A stretch of DNA of 64,000 nt, from NCBI GenBank assembly GCA_015063445.1, contig SVUD01000003.1, positions 1 to 64,000 on the forward strand. Reading direction: 5' to 3'. A program made the translations under genes and the position numbers. Positions within the stretch are counted from its first letter, which is position 1, and the number at the start of each line of letters is the position of its first letter. The notes beneath the pieces were generated by a model. It made no database searches. It saw nothing but the letters and a program-made list of their open reading frames with translations, and was not told the DNA's origin. Source of the stretch: Oscillospiraceae bacterium (GTDB taxonomy: Bacteria > Bacillota_A > Clostridia > Oscillospirales > CAG-272). This document shows positions 35,095 to 43,909 of the stretch, in pieces.

Positions 35095-35964
35095 TTAATT
35101 GTCAGGCTTATCGAAAAGCTCTCTTTTCTTTGTCGCCTTTATCATCTCGGCTTTCATGCCATCAATATTACCCTCGGCGAGCATTGCTCTGAATTCTGTA
35201 AATTTATCGATAAACGAGTCGATCTCTTCAAGTAAAAACTCACGGTTTAAATCAAATAACTCGCTCCACATAACCTCGTTTATCTTGGCGATACGGGTGA
35301 GATCTCTGAAGGAGTCTCCCGTGTATTTTTCAAGACCGTCCTTGTCGTTTGAGTTCATAAGCACGACCGCGATGCAGTGAGTAAGCTGAGAAAGAAAGGC
35401 TATCATCTGATCATGCTCCTTGATTGAAAGCTCACTGATTTTTGAAAATCCGAGCGCTTCACCCAAGTTTTTGCAAATATTTATTGCGTTTTTTGTGTTT
35501 TTTTCCGTGGAAACAATGATATAATTTGCGCCTCTGAATATCTCGGCATTACTGAATTCAACGCCGCTTTTTTCTCGTCCTGCCATAGGGTGAGCGGAAA
35601 TAAATTCCACGCCATCAGGCATAAGAGCTTGTACCTCATAAACTATACCGCTTTTTATACCGGTAACGTCTGTGATGATCGAGCCGGGGGAAAAAAGGTG
35701 CCCGTGTTTTTCTACCCACTCTTTAAAAATGTGAGGGTAGAGAGCGAAAACTATCAGCTCAGATTCCTTGATAAGAGCCTCGTCAAGCTCGGTAGTACCG
35801 AATTCTATCATTCCGTGAGCGATAGCGTAATCTATATCCGAGGCGTTTTTGGTAATACATCTTACGTGTCTGAAGCCCGAATAAGTAAGCGCCTTTGCGT
35901 AGCCTCCTCCTATAACACCGAGTCCGACTATTAAAATTTTTGTATCCTTAGTTAATTCAGTCAT
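35095..35964 (-). CDS. tyrA: Prephenate dehydrogenase
   Basis: A 289-residue NAD(P)-dependent enzyme converting prephenate to 4-hydroxyphenylpyruvate for tyrosine. A Rossmann start (ILIVGLGVIGGGYAKAL) is followed by TDVTGIKSGIV, the signature SAHPMAGREKSG and the helical dimer domain with HDQMIAFLSQLTHCIA and GDSFRDLTRIA. There is no C-terminal ACT domain, unlike Bacillus TyrA, so tyrosine feedback by that route is not expected. It overlaps aroA by four bases. Confidence 0.93.
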   Translation of the reverse strand: MTELTKDTKILIVGLGVIGGGYAKALTYSGFRHVRCITKNASDIDYAIAHGMIEFGTTELDEALIKESELIVFALYPHIFKEWVEKHGHLFSPGSIITDVTGIKSGIVYEVQALMPDGVEFISAHPMAGREKSGVEFSNAEIFRGANYIIVSTEKNTKNAINICKNLGEALGFSKISELSIKEHDQMIAFLSQLTHCIAVVLMNSNDKDGLEKYTGDSFRDLTRIAKINEVMWSELFDLNREFLLEEIDSFIDKFTEFRAMLAEGNIDGMKAEMIKATKKRELFDKPDN

Positions 35965-37166
35965 ACTTCAACCTCAATGCCTGCGTTTTTAATATCCGAG
36001 AAAAAGCCGGGATAGCTTTTATTTACCGCTTCAACACCGTCAATCGTGCCGCCGTATTTTGTAGAAAGCACAGCAAGAGACATCACTACTCTGTGGTCGT
36101 TATGAGAGCAAAGCGTTTCCTTTGGAGTGTGGAGCGCAGTCTTTTTAACTACTACGCTATCCTCGAAAATTTCTATATCAGCGCCGAATTTTCTTAGTTC
36201 AATAGCCATAGCCTCGGCTCTGTCGCTTTCCTTTATCTTAAGTCTCGACGTGGATTTGAAGACAGCTCCGTTATATTCGGCAGCCACTGTAAACAGTATC
36301 GGCGCGAGATCGGGGCAGTTTTCTATATCTATCTCGGGCGTTGAGTCACGTAAGAGCTTATAAAATTCTCGGTAAGCCTTGTCGCCCTGCTTTGAGGCAT
36401 CGTTAAGTCCGAGAACCTCAAGCTTCGAGCCGAATAGGTTGAGCGCCTCAAGGAATGCCGCCCCCGAGTAATCGCCTTCAACCTCGGTAACGGTGCCGTT
36501 ATAGGTCTGTCCTCCGGGAATTCTTATCGTAAGAGCGTCCTCGAAGTAAGCCTTGACTCCGAATTTTTCCAAGGCGTCAATGGTAAGATCCACGTAAGAT
36601 TTACTTGCGAATGGAGGATTTATGCGTATAATACTGTCCGAGTCTGTAAGAGGCAGAGCAAAGAGAAGTCCCGTTATGAACTGACTGCTCACGTTTCCGT
36701 CTATCAAGTATTCTCCCGATGGAAGCGGTCCGTCAACTATCAGAACGTTACCCGCCTTCTTTAAAAGAAGCTCACGCTCCTCGAAAATTTTTTCATAAAC
36801 AGAAAGAGGACGGCTGAGCAGCTTTTCAGTACCCGAAAAAAGAGCCTTTGCGCCCGATAGAGCGGCAATAGGAATTATAAATCTCAGCGTGCTCCCGCTT
36901 TCACGGCAGTAAAGAAGTCCCGAGGGGGCGGCCTCTCTCATATCCTTGCCAATAACCGTATAGGTATTTCCGTTTTCCGAAACGATAGCGCCAAGAGTAC
37001 GAATGCAGTCAATCGTAGCTAAAACGTCCTCGGACCTTGTGATGCCCGAAATCACGCTTTTTTCCTCCGAAAGAGAGGCGGCTAAAAGAAGTCTGTGCGC
37101 AATGCTCTTTGAGGTTGGAGCGTTTATTTTACCCTTAGCGACGCTCGGCTTTATGACCGCCCTCAT
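35961..37166 (-). CDS. aroA: 3-phosphoshikimate 1-carboxyvinyltransferase (EPSP synthase)
   Basis: A 401-residue enzyme. It contains KGKINAPTSKSIAHRLLLAASLS (substrate-binding Lys), the PEP-binding region YCRESGSTLRFIIPIAALSG, SSQFITGLLFALPL, EGDYSGAAFLEALN, KESDRAEAMAIELRKFG and SHNDHRVVMSLAV near the end. The GSTLRF loop has Ser where many glyphosate-sensitive enzymes have Gly-Asn-Ala-Gly-Thr, a normal clostridial variant. It overlaps aroQ by four bases. Confidence 0.94.
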   Translation of the reverse strand: MRAVIKPSVAKGKINAPTSKSIAHRLLLAASLSEEKSVISGITRSEDVLATIDCIRTLGAIVSENGNTYTVIGKDMREAAPSGLLYCRESGSTLRFIIPIAALSGAKALFSGTEKLLSRPLSVYEKIFEERELLLKKAGNVLIVDGPLPSGEYLIDGNVSSQFITGLLFALPLTDSDSIIRINPPFASKSYVDLTIDALEKFGVKAYFEDALTIRIPGGQTYNGTVTEVEGDYSGAAFLEALNLFGSKLEVLGLNDASKQGDKAYREFYKLLRDSTPEIDIENCPDLAPILFTVAAEYNGAVFKSTSRLKIKESDRAEAMAIELRKFGADIEIFEDSVVVKKTALHTPKETLCSHNDHRVVMSLAVLSTKYGGTIDGVEAVNKSYPGFFSDIKNAGIEVEV

Positions 37167-37597
37167 TGCGCGCCTCCGATAATCATATCGCAGGCATCAA
37201 GATATCCTTCAAATCCCTTACCGCTTATAGTAGCAACAGCGGCACGTCTTATATAGCTTATCTGTCTGAAGTCCTCGCGCTCTTCTATTTTTGAAATATG
37301 AACCTCAACCGTCGGAAGCTTTACAGAAAGCACCGCGTCAAGCAAGGCTATGCTCGTATGAGTATAAGCGCCGGGATTTATAACTATTCCGGAAGCGCCC
37401 TTAAAGTAAGCCTCATGTATTTTGTCAACGAGGTCGCCCTCGTGATTTGATTGGTAAAAAACCGTCTCAACACCCTGATTTTCGCAGTGCTTTTCTATAA
37501 GAGAACAAAGCTCATCGTAGGTCTGATTGCCGTATTTTTGAGGCTCTCTTATGCCAAGCATATTGAGATTAGGTCCGTTAATAACGTATATTTTCAT
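37163..37597 (-). CDS. aroQ: Type II 3-dehydroquinate dehydratase
   Basis: A 144-residue enzyme of the type II (AroQ) family. Motifs are INGPNLNMLGIREPQKYG (Arg and Tyr of the active loop), FYQSNHEGDLVDKIHEA, NPGAYTHTSIALLDAV (catalytic His) and EVHISKIEEREDFR. The flexible loop reads REPQKYGN. Length is standard. Confidence 0.95.
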   Translation of the reverse strand: MKIYVINGPNLNMLGIREPQKYGNQTYDELCSLIEKHCENQGVETVFYQSNHEGDLVDKIHEAYFKGASGIVINPGAYTHTSIALLDAVLSVKLPTVEVHISKIEEREDFRQISYIRRAAVATISGKGFEGYLDACDMIIGGAQ

Positions 37598-37627
37598 ATC
37601 GGTTCTCCTCGTGGATAGCCCAAATTT

Positions 37628-38869
37628 TTAACTCTTTAAGAAATCGGAAATTATTTGTTCCGCTACGGCGCTTGGCTCCTTTGAGCAGTCAATTACGACG
37701 TCTGCGGAGGACTTGTATATCGAGTATCTCTCTTTAAATCTCTTTTCAATCGCTTCTCTTGTCGAAGCGGTAGGTCTGTCTTTAGTGGGTAAAAGCATTT
37801 CAAGAGGTCTGTCTAAAAAGTATAGTTTTCCGTTCTGGCGAAGAGCGTGCACGTTTTCTCTTCTGAGAACGGCGCCGCCGCCCGTAGCTATTACCGAAGC
37901 GCTCGAAGAGGAGGCTTTTTTTACCGCCTCTGTCTCCATATCACGAAAGGCTTCTTCACCGTCGGTTTTGAAAATCTCACTTATAATTCTTCCAGAGTCA
38001 GCTGTTATGATGCTATCCGTGTCAAGAAAAGTCCTTGAAAGCTTCTTTGCAAGAATTTCTCCCACCGTACTTTTTCCTGAGGAGGGCATACCGATAAGAA
38101 CTATGTTTTTCTTCTCGTTTTCTATTTTTTTGAAAACCTCTTCCGAAAGAGCTTCGTGGTATGTTGTATCGAGAAAATGCTCGGAGGCGCGAATGCCTTG
38201 CATAACGAGCATATATAGACCTCCCGAAGCCTTGATGCCTCTTGCCTCTGCCTCAAGAATAAGCGGCGTTTTAAGAGGATTGTATATAGCGTCAATTACG
38301 CCGGAAAGTTTTGGAAACTTTGAAATGTCTATAGGTTTGTCGAAAATGTTCGGATACATTCCAACGGGTGTGGTGTTTATGATAACATCGGCGTCCGTAT
38401 GATATTTGTAAACATCAGTATACAAAACAGTGTCTTTTCCGTCTTTTCTTGATGCTTTTATTATCTCTTTTGCTCTGTTTGCTTTAGAAACCGCAAATGC
38501 GGTTTTTGCCGTTCCGCCGCTGCCGAGAATTAAAACCTTCTTTCCATCGAGTGAAATGCCCGCGCGAGATAGAAGCGCATTCATTCCGTAAAAATCGGTA
38601 TTGTATCCAAAGAGCTTACCGTCTCTTTTAACAATCGTATTTACAGCACCGATAAGTCGCGCACCTTCATCGATATACGAGAGGTAGGGAATTACGGTTT
38701 CCTTGTATGGAATGGTGACGTTAATAGCGAGAAAGTCGTTTCTTTTCATAAACCCGTCGACCTCGTCGGGACGAAGCTCGCAAAGCTCGTATTCGTAGTC
38801 TGCGATATGTGAATGTATTTCCTTGGAGAAGCTATGTCCGAGATGCTCGCCAATGCAACCGTATTTCAT
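37628..38869 (-). CDS. aroE-aroK: Fused shikimate dehydrogenase and shikimate kinase
   Basis: A 413-residue fusion. Residues 1-250 are AroE: GHSFSKEIHSHI (shikimate binding), NVTIPYKETVI with catalytic Lys56, YNTDFYG with Asp92, the nucleotide-binding LILGSGGTAKTA and INTTPVGMYP. Residues 255-413 are AroK: Walker A GMPSSGKST (260-268), DTDSIITADSGRII, ATGGGAVLRRE, and a lid with DRPTASTRE. AroE is somewhat short at its end, passing straight into the kinase. The product performs dehydroshikimate reduction and shikimate phosphorylation. It begins seven bases after aroC. Confidence 0.93.
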   Translation of the reverse strand: MKYGCIGEHLGHSFSKEIHSHIADYEYELCELRPDEVDGFMKRNDFLAINVTIPYKETVIPYLSYIDEGARLIGAVNTIVKRDGKLFGYNTDFYGMNALLSRAGISLDGKKVLILGSGGTAKTAFAVSKANRAKEIIKASRKDGKDTVLYTDVYKYHTDADVIINTTPVGMYPNIFDKPIDISKFPKLSGVIDAIYNPLKTPLILEAEARGIKASGGLYMLVMQGIRASEHFLDTTYHEALSEEVFKKIENEKKNIVLIGMPSSGKSTVGEILAKKLSRTFLDTDSIITADSGRIISEIFKTDGEEAFRDMETEAVKKASSSSASVIATGGGAVLRRENVHALRQNGKLYFLDRPLEMLLPTKDRPTASTREAIEKRFKERYSIYKSSADVVIDCSKEPSAVAEQIISDFLKS

Positions 38870-38876
38870 TGCGGCT

Positions 38877-39968
38877 TTATCCTTTCAAAAAATCTGTTCC
38901 GAAGCGAGTGACCAAAAGATCGCCGATAGCGATGGCAGTAACAGCGTCAATTACCGCGCGCGCCCTGTGAACGATTGCGGGATCGTGCCTGCCGCCAACG
39001 GATATCTTAACGTTTTCACCGCTTTTGAGATCAACCGTATCCTGTTCCTTTGATATTGAGGGAGTGGGCTTGATAGCCGTTCTGAAAAATATCGGCATTC
39101 CGTTTGTAATTCCGCCGATAACACCGCCGTTTGAATTTTTTGCGGTAACGACCTTACCGTCAGCGTAGCGATACGGATCATTCGCCTCGCTACCGTATTT
39201 TGCCGCTAACGCGAATCCGTCTCCGAATTCTATACCCTTAACTGCCGGAACAGAGAATACCGCGTGCGAAATAACACCCTCAATTGTGTCGAACCAGGGC
39301 TCGCCAACACCGGAAGGAACGCCCGTAACAACTGTCTCGAGAACACCGCCAACGCTGTCAAGCCTTTCACGCGCGCCAAGTATCTCGCTTTTCATTCTTT
39401 CGGCGGCATCGGTGTCAAGTGCGGGGAAGAGTGAGTCGTTAAGGAGCGCTATATCGCTCTCAATGTCTAAAAAATCTCTGTCTTTTATTCCGTGAAGCGA
39501 TTTGATATGCGTGCCTATTTTTATTCCGAGTCCTTCAAGAGCATATCTTATTATCGCTCCGGCAGCCACTAACGGCGCGGTTATTCTGCCGGAAAAATGA
39601 CCTCCGCCCGCCTTATCCTGATATCCGTGATACTTATACTCTGCGGTAAGGTCTGCGTGCGATGGACGGGGCGTAAATTCATAATCGGCATAAGCCGAGG
39701 AGTTTTTGTTTTCGTTTTCTATAAGAATACATATCGGAGTGCCCTCCGTGATTCCGTTTTTAACACCCGAGAGAAAGCGGGGTTCGTCTGATTCCCTTCT
39801 CGGAGTAGAAATATCGGAGCGAGCAGCTCTTTGAAGAAGAGCGTTTTTTAAATAATCCGTATCAATTTTTATTCCGGGGGCTAATCCGTCGATAACGCAA
39901 CCGATAGCTTCTCCGTGGCTCTCTCCGAAAAGAGTGACTGAAAGATTATTTCCAAAGGTGTTTTTCAT
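38877..39968 (-). CDS. aroC: Chorismate synthase
   Basis: A 363-residue FMN-dependent enzyme. Key stretches are VTLFGESHGEAIGCVIDGLAPG, RRESDEPRFLSGV, GHFSGRITAPLVAAGAIIR, SVGGVLETVVTGVP, KGIEFGDGFALA, NSNGGVIGGITNGMPI and GRHDPAIVHRARAVIDA. The ATG at 39968 follows TAAGGAGC; a longer frame adds seven residues. Completes the route to chorismate. Confidence 0.95.
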   Translation of the reverse strand: MKNTFGNNLSVTLFGESHGEAIGCVIDGLAPGIKIDTDYLKNALLQRAARSDISTPRRESDEPRFLSGVKNGITEGTPICILIENENKNSSAYADYEFTPRPSHADLTAEYKYHGYQDKAGGGHFSGRITAPLVAAGAIIRYALEGLGIKIGTHIKSLHGIKDRDFLDIESDIALLNDSLFPALDTDAAERMKSEILGARERLDSVGGVLETVVTGVPSGVGEPWFDTIEGVISHAVFSVPAVKGIEFGDGFALAAKYGSEANDPYRYADGKVVTAKNSNGGVIGGITNGMPIFFRTAIKPTPSISKEQDTVDLKSGENVKISVGGRHDPAIVHRARAVIDAVTAIAIGDLLVTRFGTDFLKG

Positions 39969-40055
39969 TTTCTGCTCCTTATAAGTCACGGTCTTGCGAC
40001 CGCTTTTTAGTGTTGCTTGAAAGCTCGACAGGTTGAAGAAAATCGGCGCTCAGAT

Positions 40056-41078
40056 TCAGCCCTTATCGAGATAGTCCTTAATATGCTTTTCAAGTGTGTC
40101 GAAGGATATGTTTTCAAGTCTGTAGCTGCCGATTTTGTCAACGAAAACGGCAGACGTTCCCGTTGAGTTGCCCTTTTTATCATGGCGCATAAATTTAAAC
40201 GCGCTCTCCGTGTCAACGCTATGGCTTGTCGGAAGATTCATTTCCAAAAGTAACGGAATAAGTCTCTTTCTTACGCTATCCGAGGACATAGGAAGCATAC
40301 CGAGAGCCACGCATTCACCGTGATAAAGATCACTCGAAGCCTCTATTCCGTGACCGAACGTGTGCCCGAAATTGAGTATCTTCCTTAAAGAGCCTTCCTT
40401 TTCGTCGGCTTCAACAATCTGCTTTTTTATAGCTACCGCGCGAGCGATAACCTCGGCAATATCGGTTTTCCATAAGCCGCCCTCAAGAAGAGAAAAAAGC
40501 TCCTCGTCAGAGGTTAAAGCCATCTTCACAACCTCGGCAAGTCCCGCTGAAAGCTGGCGGGGGTCAAGCGTTTTTAAAACGCTCGTATCTATGATAACGC
40601 CTCGAGGCTGATGAAATGCTCCAAGTATGTTTTTAACACCCTCAAAATCTATCGCGCATTTGCCGCCGATAGAAGAGTCCACCATTGAAAGAAGCGTCGT
40701 GGGTACGTTATAAAAGTCAATTCCACGCATATATGAAGCGGCTGCATAGCCTGCGATATCACCGACAACTCCACCGCCAACAGCAACTACAGCATCTCCT
40801 CTTTGCATTCCAAATGAAAGCAATTGTTTACAAATAAATGCAAAAATGTTGATGTTTTTATTAATTTCTCCATTTGGAATGGTTATGATTGTTGATTCCT
40901 TCGAAAGCGAAGCGATGGATTTTGAGTATTCGCATGGAACACCCGAGTCGGTAACTATCGCAATTTTTCTTTCGAGGTTAAAATATTCGTTCGCGCGGGA
41001 GAGTATACCGTGTCCTATATGAACGTTATAGCTCCTTTCCCCAAGCTCGATTTTTAAAATTTTGTTTTCGCTTTTCAT
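40056..41078 (-). CDS. aroB: 3-dehydroquinate synthase
   Basis: A 340-residue NAD+- and metal-dependent enzyme. It contains VAVGGGVVGDIAGYAAASYMRGIDF, PTTLLSMVDSSIGGKCAIDF, GVIIDTSVLKTLDPRQLSAGLAEVVKMAL, DEKEGSLRKILNFGHTFGHGIEA (metal-binding His) and HGECVALGM. The length is typical. Ribosome site GGGAG. Confidence 0.95.
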   Translation of the reverse strand: MKSENKILKIELGERSYNVHIGHGILSRANEYFNLERKIAIVTDSGVPCEYSKSIASLSKESTIITIPNGEINKNINIFAFICKQLLSFGMQRGDAVVAVGGGVVGDIAGYAAASYMRGIDFYNVPTTLLSMVDSSIGGKCAIDFEGVKNILGAFHQPRGVIIDTSVLKTLDPRQLSAGLAEVVKMALTSDEELFSLLEGGLWKTDIAEVIARAVAIKKQIVEADEKEGSLRKILNFGHTFGHGIEASSDLYHGECVALGMLPMSSDSVRKRLIPLLLEMNLPTSHSVDTESAFKFMRHDKKGNSTGTSAVFVDKIGSYRLENISFDTLEKHIKDYLDKG

Positions 41079-41096
41079 AAAAAGCTCCCGTAAAAA

Positions 41097-42179
41097 TTAT
41101 TTGCGGTAAGAACCTACTACCTTTACCTTAGCGCAGTATTCCTCAAGGTCCTCAATCATTCTTTTTCCCTCTTTTGAGCTGATGTTTCCCTCAGCCTCAA
41201 TGTAGAAATAATATTCCCACATAAGCTCCTTCATAGGTCTTGAGCGAAGAGTACGCATGTTGAAATTGTGCTTACCGATAATGTCAAGCGCCTTTGCGAG
41301 AGCGCCTGCCTCGTTTCTTACTGTAAAGAGTATTATACTGTAAACGCCGGAGGATGTGTCGTTGTGCTTATGCTCAGAGCGTGAGAAGGTAGCGAAGCGT
41401 GTAGTGTTAGTTCTCGATTCGTTTATGTTTTTCTCGAGTATCTTAAGTCCGAAAAGCTCTGCCGCCGATTCACTTCCGATAGCCGCAAGCGTCTTGTCAT
41501 TTTGCTTTGCGACGTACTCTGCCGCCAGCGCTGTATTTTCGTATTCCATTTCAGTAAAGCCGTGGCTTCTGATATAAGTATTGCATTGAGCTAAGGCTTG
41601 CGGGTGGCTGACGACGGTTTTAATATCTGACATCGTAGTGCCCTCCGGAGCTATAAGGCAGTGCGAAATATCAACGTCGATTATTCCGTTCACGAAGAGC
41701 GGACCCGAGAACATAAGGTCGGTAACTGCGCCAACCTCGCCGTTATAGCTGTTTTCGATAGGAAGGACGACCGCATCGCATTCACCTATAACGCAGGCGT
41801 TGTAAGCTTCCTCAAAGTTTGCGTATGCAATCTTCCTTGCGTTTGGGAAGCTCTTACAAGCGGCAATATAAGCGAAAGCTCCGGCAACGCCCGAGTAAGC
41901 AACCTTCATTCCGTTTGTCAGCATATCCTGATAGCTTCTCGAAACTGCCATATTACCTTGAAGAAAGCTTACGTAATACGGACGAAGCTGCTCGTCGGGA
42001 AGCTGCGATGCGTTTTTCTCTATAACCTCGTTTTCTCTTGCGGAGTCAAGAATAGGGAGTCCGTGTGCTATTTTATATTCGGCAACCTCGTGCGCCGCCG
42101 CCATTCTTTTTGCGAATAGCTCGCGCATTTGTTTGTCAATTTCATTTATTTCTTTTCTTACTTCGTTTAAATCTTTCAT
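41097..42179 (-). CDS. pheA: Bifunctional chorismate mutase / prephenate dehydratase
   Basis: A 360-residue P-protein. Residues 1-90 are an AroQ-type chorismate mutase (RKEINEIDKQMRELFAKRM). Residues 100-275 are prephenate dehydratase (YSGVAGAFAYIAA, PIENSYNGEVGAV, ISHCLIAPEG, SESAAELFGL, NTTRFATFSR). Residues 280-355 are an ACT domain with NEAGALAKALDIIGKHNFNM and RSRPMKELMWEYYFYIE. The usual ESRP of Phe-binding ACT domains reads RSRP, so feedback strength is uncertain. Makes phenylpyruvate. Confidence 0.94.
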   Translation of the reverse strand: MKDLNEVRKEINEIDKQMRELFAKRMAAAHEVAEYKIAHGLPILDSARENEVIEKNASQLPDEQLRPYYVSFLQGNMAVSRSYQDMLTNGMKVAYSGVAGAFAYIAACKSFPNARKIAYANFEEAYNACVIGECDAVVLPIENSYNGEVGAVTDLMFSGPLFVNGIIDVDISHCLIAPEGTTMSDIKTVVSHPQALAQCNTYIRSHGFTEMEYENTALAAEYVAKQNDKTLAAIGSESAAELFGLKILEKNINESRTNTTRFATFSRSEHKHNDTSSGVYSIILFTVRNEAGALAKALDIIGKHNFNMRTLRSRPMKELMWEYYFYIEAEGNISSKEGKRMIEDLEEYCAKVKVVGSYRK

Positions 42180-42254
42180 ATACTGCCTCGATGTAGTTTT
42201 ATTAATGCTATGAAAATCTTACTAAAACGTACGGATTTTCATAAATCGGCTTGC

Positions 42255-43439
42255 TTATTTAAATTCTCCTATCAGCTGAGCAAACGCGCCGAGTGAGCGC
42301 TTTATCATATCGGGACTCTGGCAGTAAGCAACTCTTACGTATCCTTCGCAGCCAAAGTCGTCGCTCGGTACTAAAAGAAGTCCGTATTTTTTTGCTATAT
42401 CCGAGAAATCCTTAGCGCTCGGTATAGGTGATTTTACGAAAAGATAGAACGCTCCCGAGGGATAAACGACCTCGTAGCCGTAAGAGATAAGAGCCTCGTA
42501 AAGCATTCTTCGATTTTCCTCATAAACCGTAAGGTCGGAAGTTTTGCCGAGCGTGAGAGCAGCAAGTCTTTGGAAAATGCTCGGAGCGCAAACGTATCCG
42601 AGAGAGCGGCCTGCACCGGCAATCGCGCGGAAAACTGCTTCTTTATCGTCAGCGGTGGGAGAAACGAGAGCGTAGCCGATTCTCTCGCCGGGAATTGAAA
42701 GCGATTTGCTGAATGAATAGCAAATAATCGTATTAGCGTAGTACTTCGGTATAAACGGAACTTTTATTCCGTCATAAACTAGTTCTCTGTACGGCTCGTC
42801 GGCAATTATATAAATCGGCTTTCCGTATTTTTTGCTTCTCTTTTCAAGAAGATCCGCCAGTGCCTTAATATCAGCCTTTGAATAAACCGCACCCGTGGGG
42901 TTGTTCGGGGAATTAATGATAATTGCGGCAACGGTTTCATCAAGCGCCTCCTTTATAGCACCGATATCAAGTCCGAAATCACCCTCTCTTGCCTTGACAG
43001 TTTTTAAGGCAGCGCCCGTAGCTTCAACAAAAACCTTGTACTCGGGAAAGAACGGAGAAATCACGATAACGCTTTCCCCCGGGGTCGTAACTGCGGATAA
43101 AACGGACGTAAGAGCCGCTGCGGCTCCGGCGGTCATGTAAATGAGACTCGGGTCTATCTTCACGTCAAAGCTGCTTTCTATATGCTCCGCGATTTTACGT
43201 CTTACCGTAATATCACCCTCTGCGGAGGTATATCCGTGAAGCTCGGTTGAAGGTATATCCTTGGCAAGACTTATAAGAGTGTCGTTCACCTCGAAGGGCG
43301 GCTCTACGCTCGGGTTTCCGAGCGAATAGTCAAAAACGGCATCCTCGCCAAGCTCACGCTTCATTTTTTTGCCGTATTCGAAAAGCTCTCTGATAGTTGA
43401 ACGGTTCGTACCGAGAAGCCTCATTTTTTCGTTTATCAT
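42255..43439 (-). CDS. PLP-dependent aminotransferase, class I/II, likely aromatic or aspartate type
   Basis: A 394-residue aminotransferase. Visible are YSLGNPSVEPP, YMTAGAAAALTSVLSAV, VISPFFPEYKVFVEATG, INSPNNPTGAVYS, IIADEPYRELVYDG and SFSKSLSIPGERIGYAL with the PLP lysine (SKSLS). As the first gene of the aro operon it is a good candidate for the final transamination to Phe and Tyr, an inference from context. It starts after GAGGT, 57 bases behind a clear promoter; 75 bases separate it from pheA. Confidence 0.88.
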   Translation of the reverse strand: MINEKMRLLGTNRSTIRELFEYGKKMKRELGEDAVFDYSLGNPSVEPPFEVNDTLISLAKDIPSTELHGYTSAEGDITVRRKIAEHIESSFDVKIDPSLIYMTAGAAAALTSVLSAVTTPGESVIVISPFFPEYKVFVEATGAALKTVKAREGDFGLDIGAIKEALDETVAAIIINSPNNPTGAVYSKADIKALADLLEKRSKKYGKPIYIIADEPYRELVYDGIKVPFIPKYYANTIICYSFSKSLSIPGERIGYALVSPTADDKEAVFRAIAGAGRSLGYVCAPSIFQRLAALTLGKTSDLTVYEENRRMLYEALISYGYEVVYPSGAFYLFVKSPIPSAKDFSDIAKKYGLLLVPSDDFGCEGYVRVAYCQSPDMIKRSLGAFAQLIGEFK

Positions 43440-43495
43440 ACGCTTTACCTCAAAAAAGTGATAAATAAATCCAAATGAAATAAATATAATAAAAT

Positions 43496-43524
43496 ATTAT
43501 AACACTTTATTAAAAGAAAATCAA
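43496..43524 (-). promoter_or_regulatory. Promoter of the aromatic amino acid operon
   Basis: On the minus strand TTGATT (43519-43524), 17-base spacer and TATAAT (43496-43501). The leader is short (about 50 bases) and AT-rich; no T-box, attenuator or leader peptide fits in it. Confidence 0.68.
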
Positions 43525-43843
43525 CCGTTGCTTTAAAAAAATACAAACTTTAATTTTTAATTTTTTTAAAAAGTGTTAAAGAGCGGCTTAAAATGTAATA
43601 AAAAAAGCAAAATTATCGAAAAAGCACGTAAAAAAATATTACAAAACAAAGAAGTACCGTTACGGTGCAAATTGTTGGTACACAAAGGATAAAGAAACCT
43701 TATGATGAAATATTCCGTTAATATGTCGGGGAATAAGGGCATTTGTTTTTCTCTTTCGACTAAGTGTGATAGCTTTTTTGAACAAAAAACCAAAAAGCTT
43801 TTTTTATTTGTCGAAAAGTGCGAAAGATTTAGCGCCGCATTTC

Positions 43844-43873
43844 TTGTAAAATCAGGCTCTTCGGTGATATAAT
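43844..43873 (+). promoter_or_regulatory. Possible promoter of the large surface protein gene
   Basis: TTGTAA (43844-43849), 18 bases, TATAAT (43868-43873), 37 bases ahead of the start codon. The 320 bases between this site and the aro promoter are AT-rich and hold no gene that I can support. Confidence 0.45.
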
Positions 43874-43909
43874 CAAATGTAAAAATATGGAAAACAAAGG
43901 AGCTTTAAA

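Noticed and set aside
37713..38402. Open frame of 229 codons on the plus strand opposite aroE-aroK
   Set aside because: Antisense shadow; the minus-strand protein has every catalytic motif of two enzymes.
43566..43793. Small minus-strand frame (75 codons) upstream of the aro operon
   Set aside because: Lies upstream of the mapped promoter, has odd composition, no ribosome site and no similarity I recognise.
43440..43800. T-box or amino acid attenuator upstream of the aromatic operon
   Set aside because: I looked for the conserved AGGGUGGNACCGCG-type T-box core and for a Phe/Tyr-rich leader peptide and saw neither; the predicted leader is about 50 bases.
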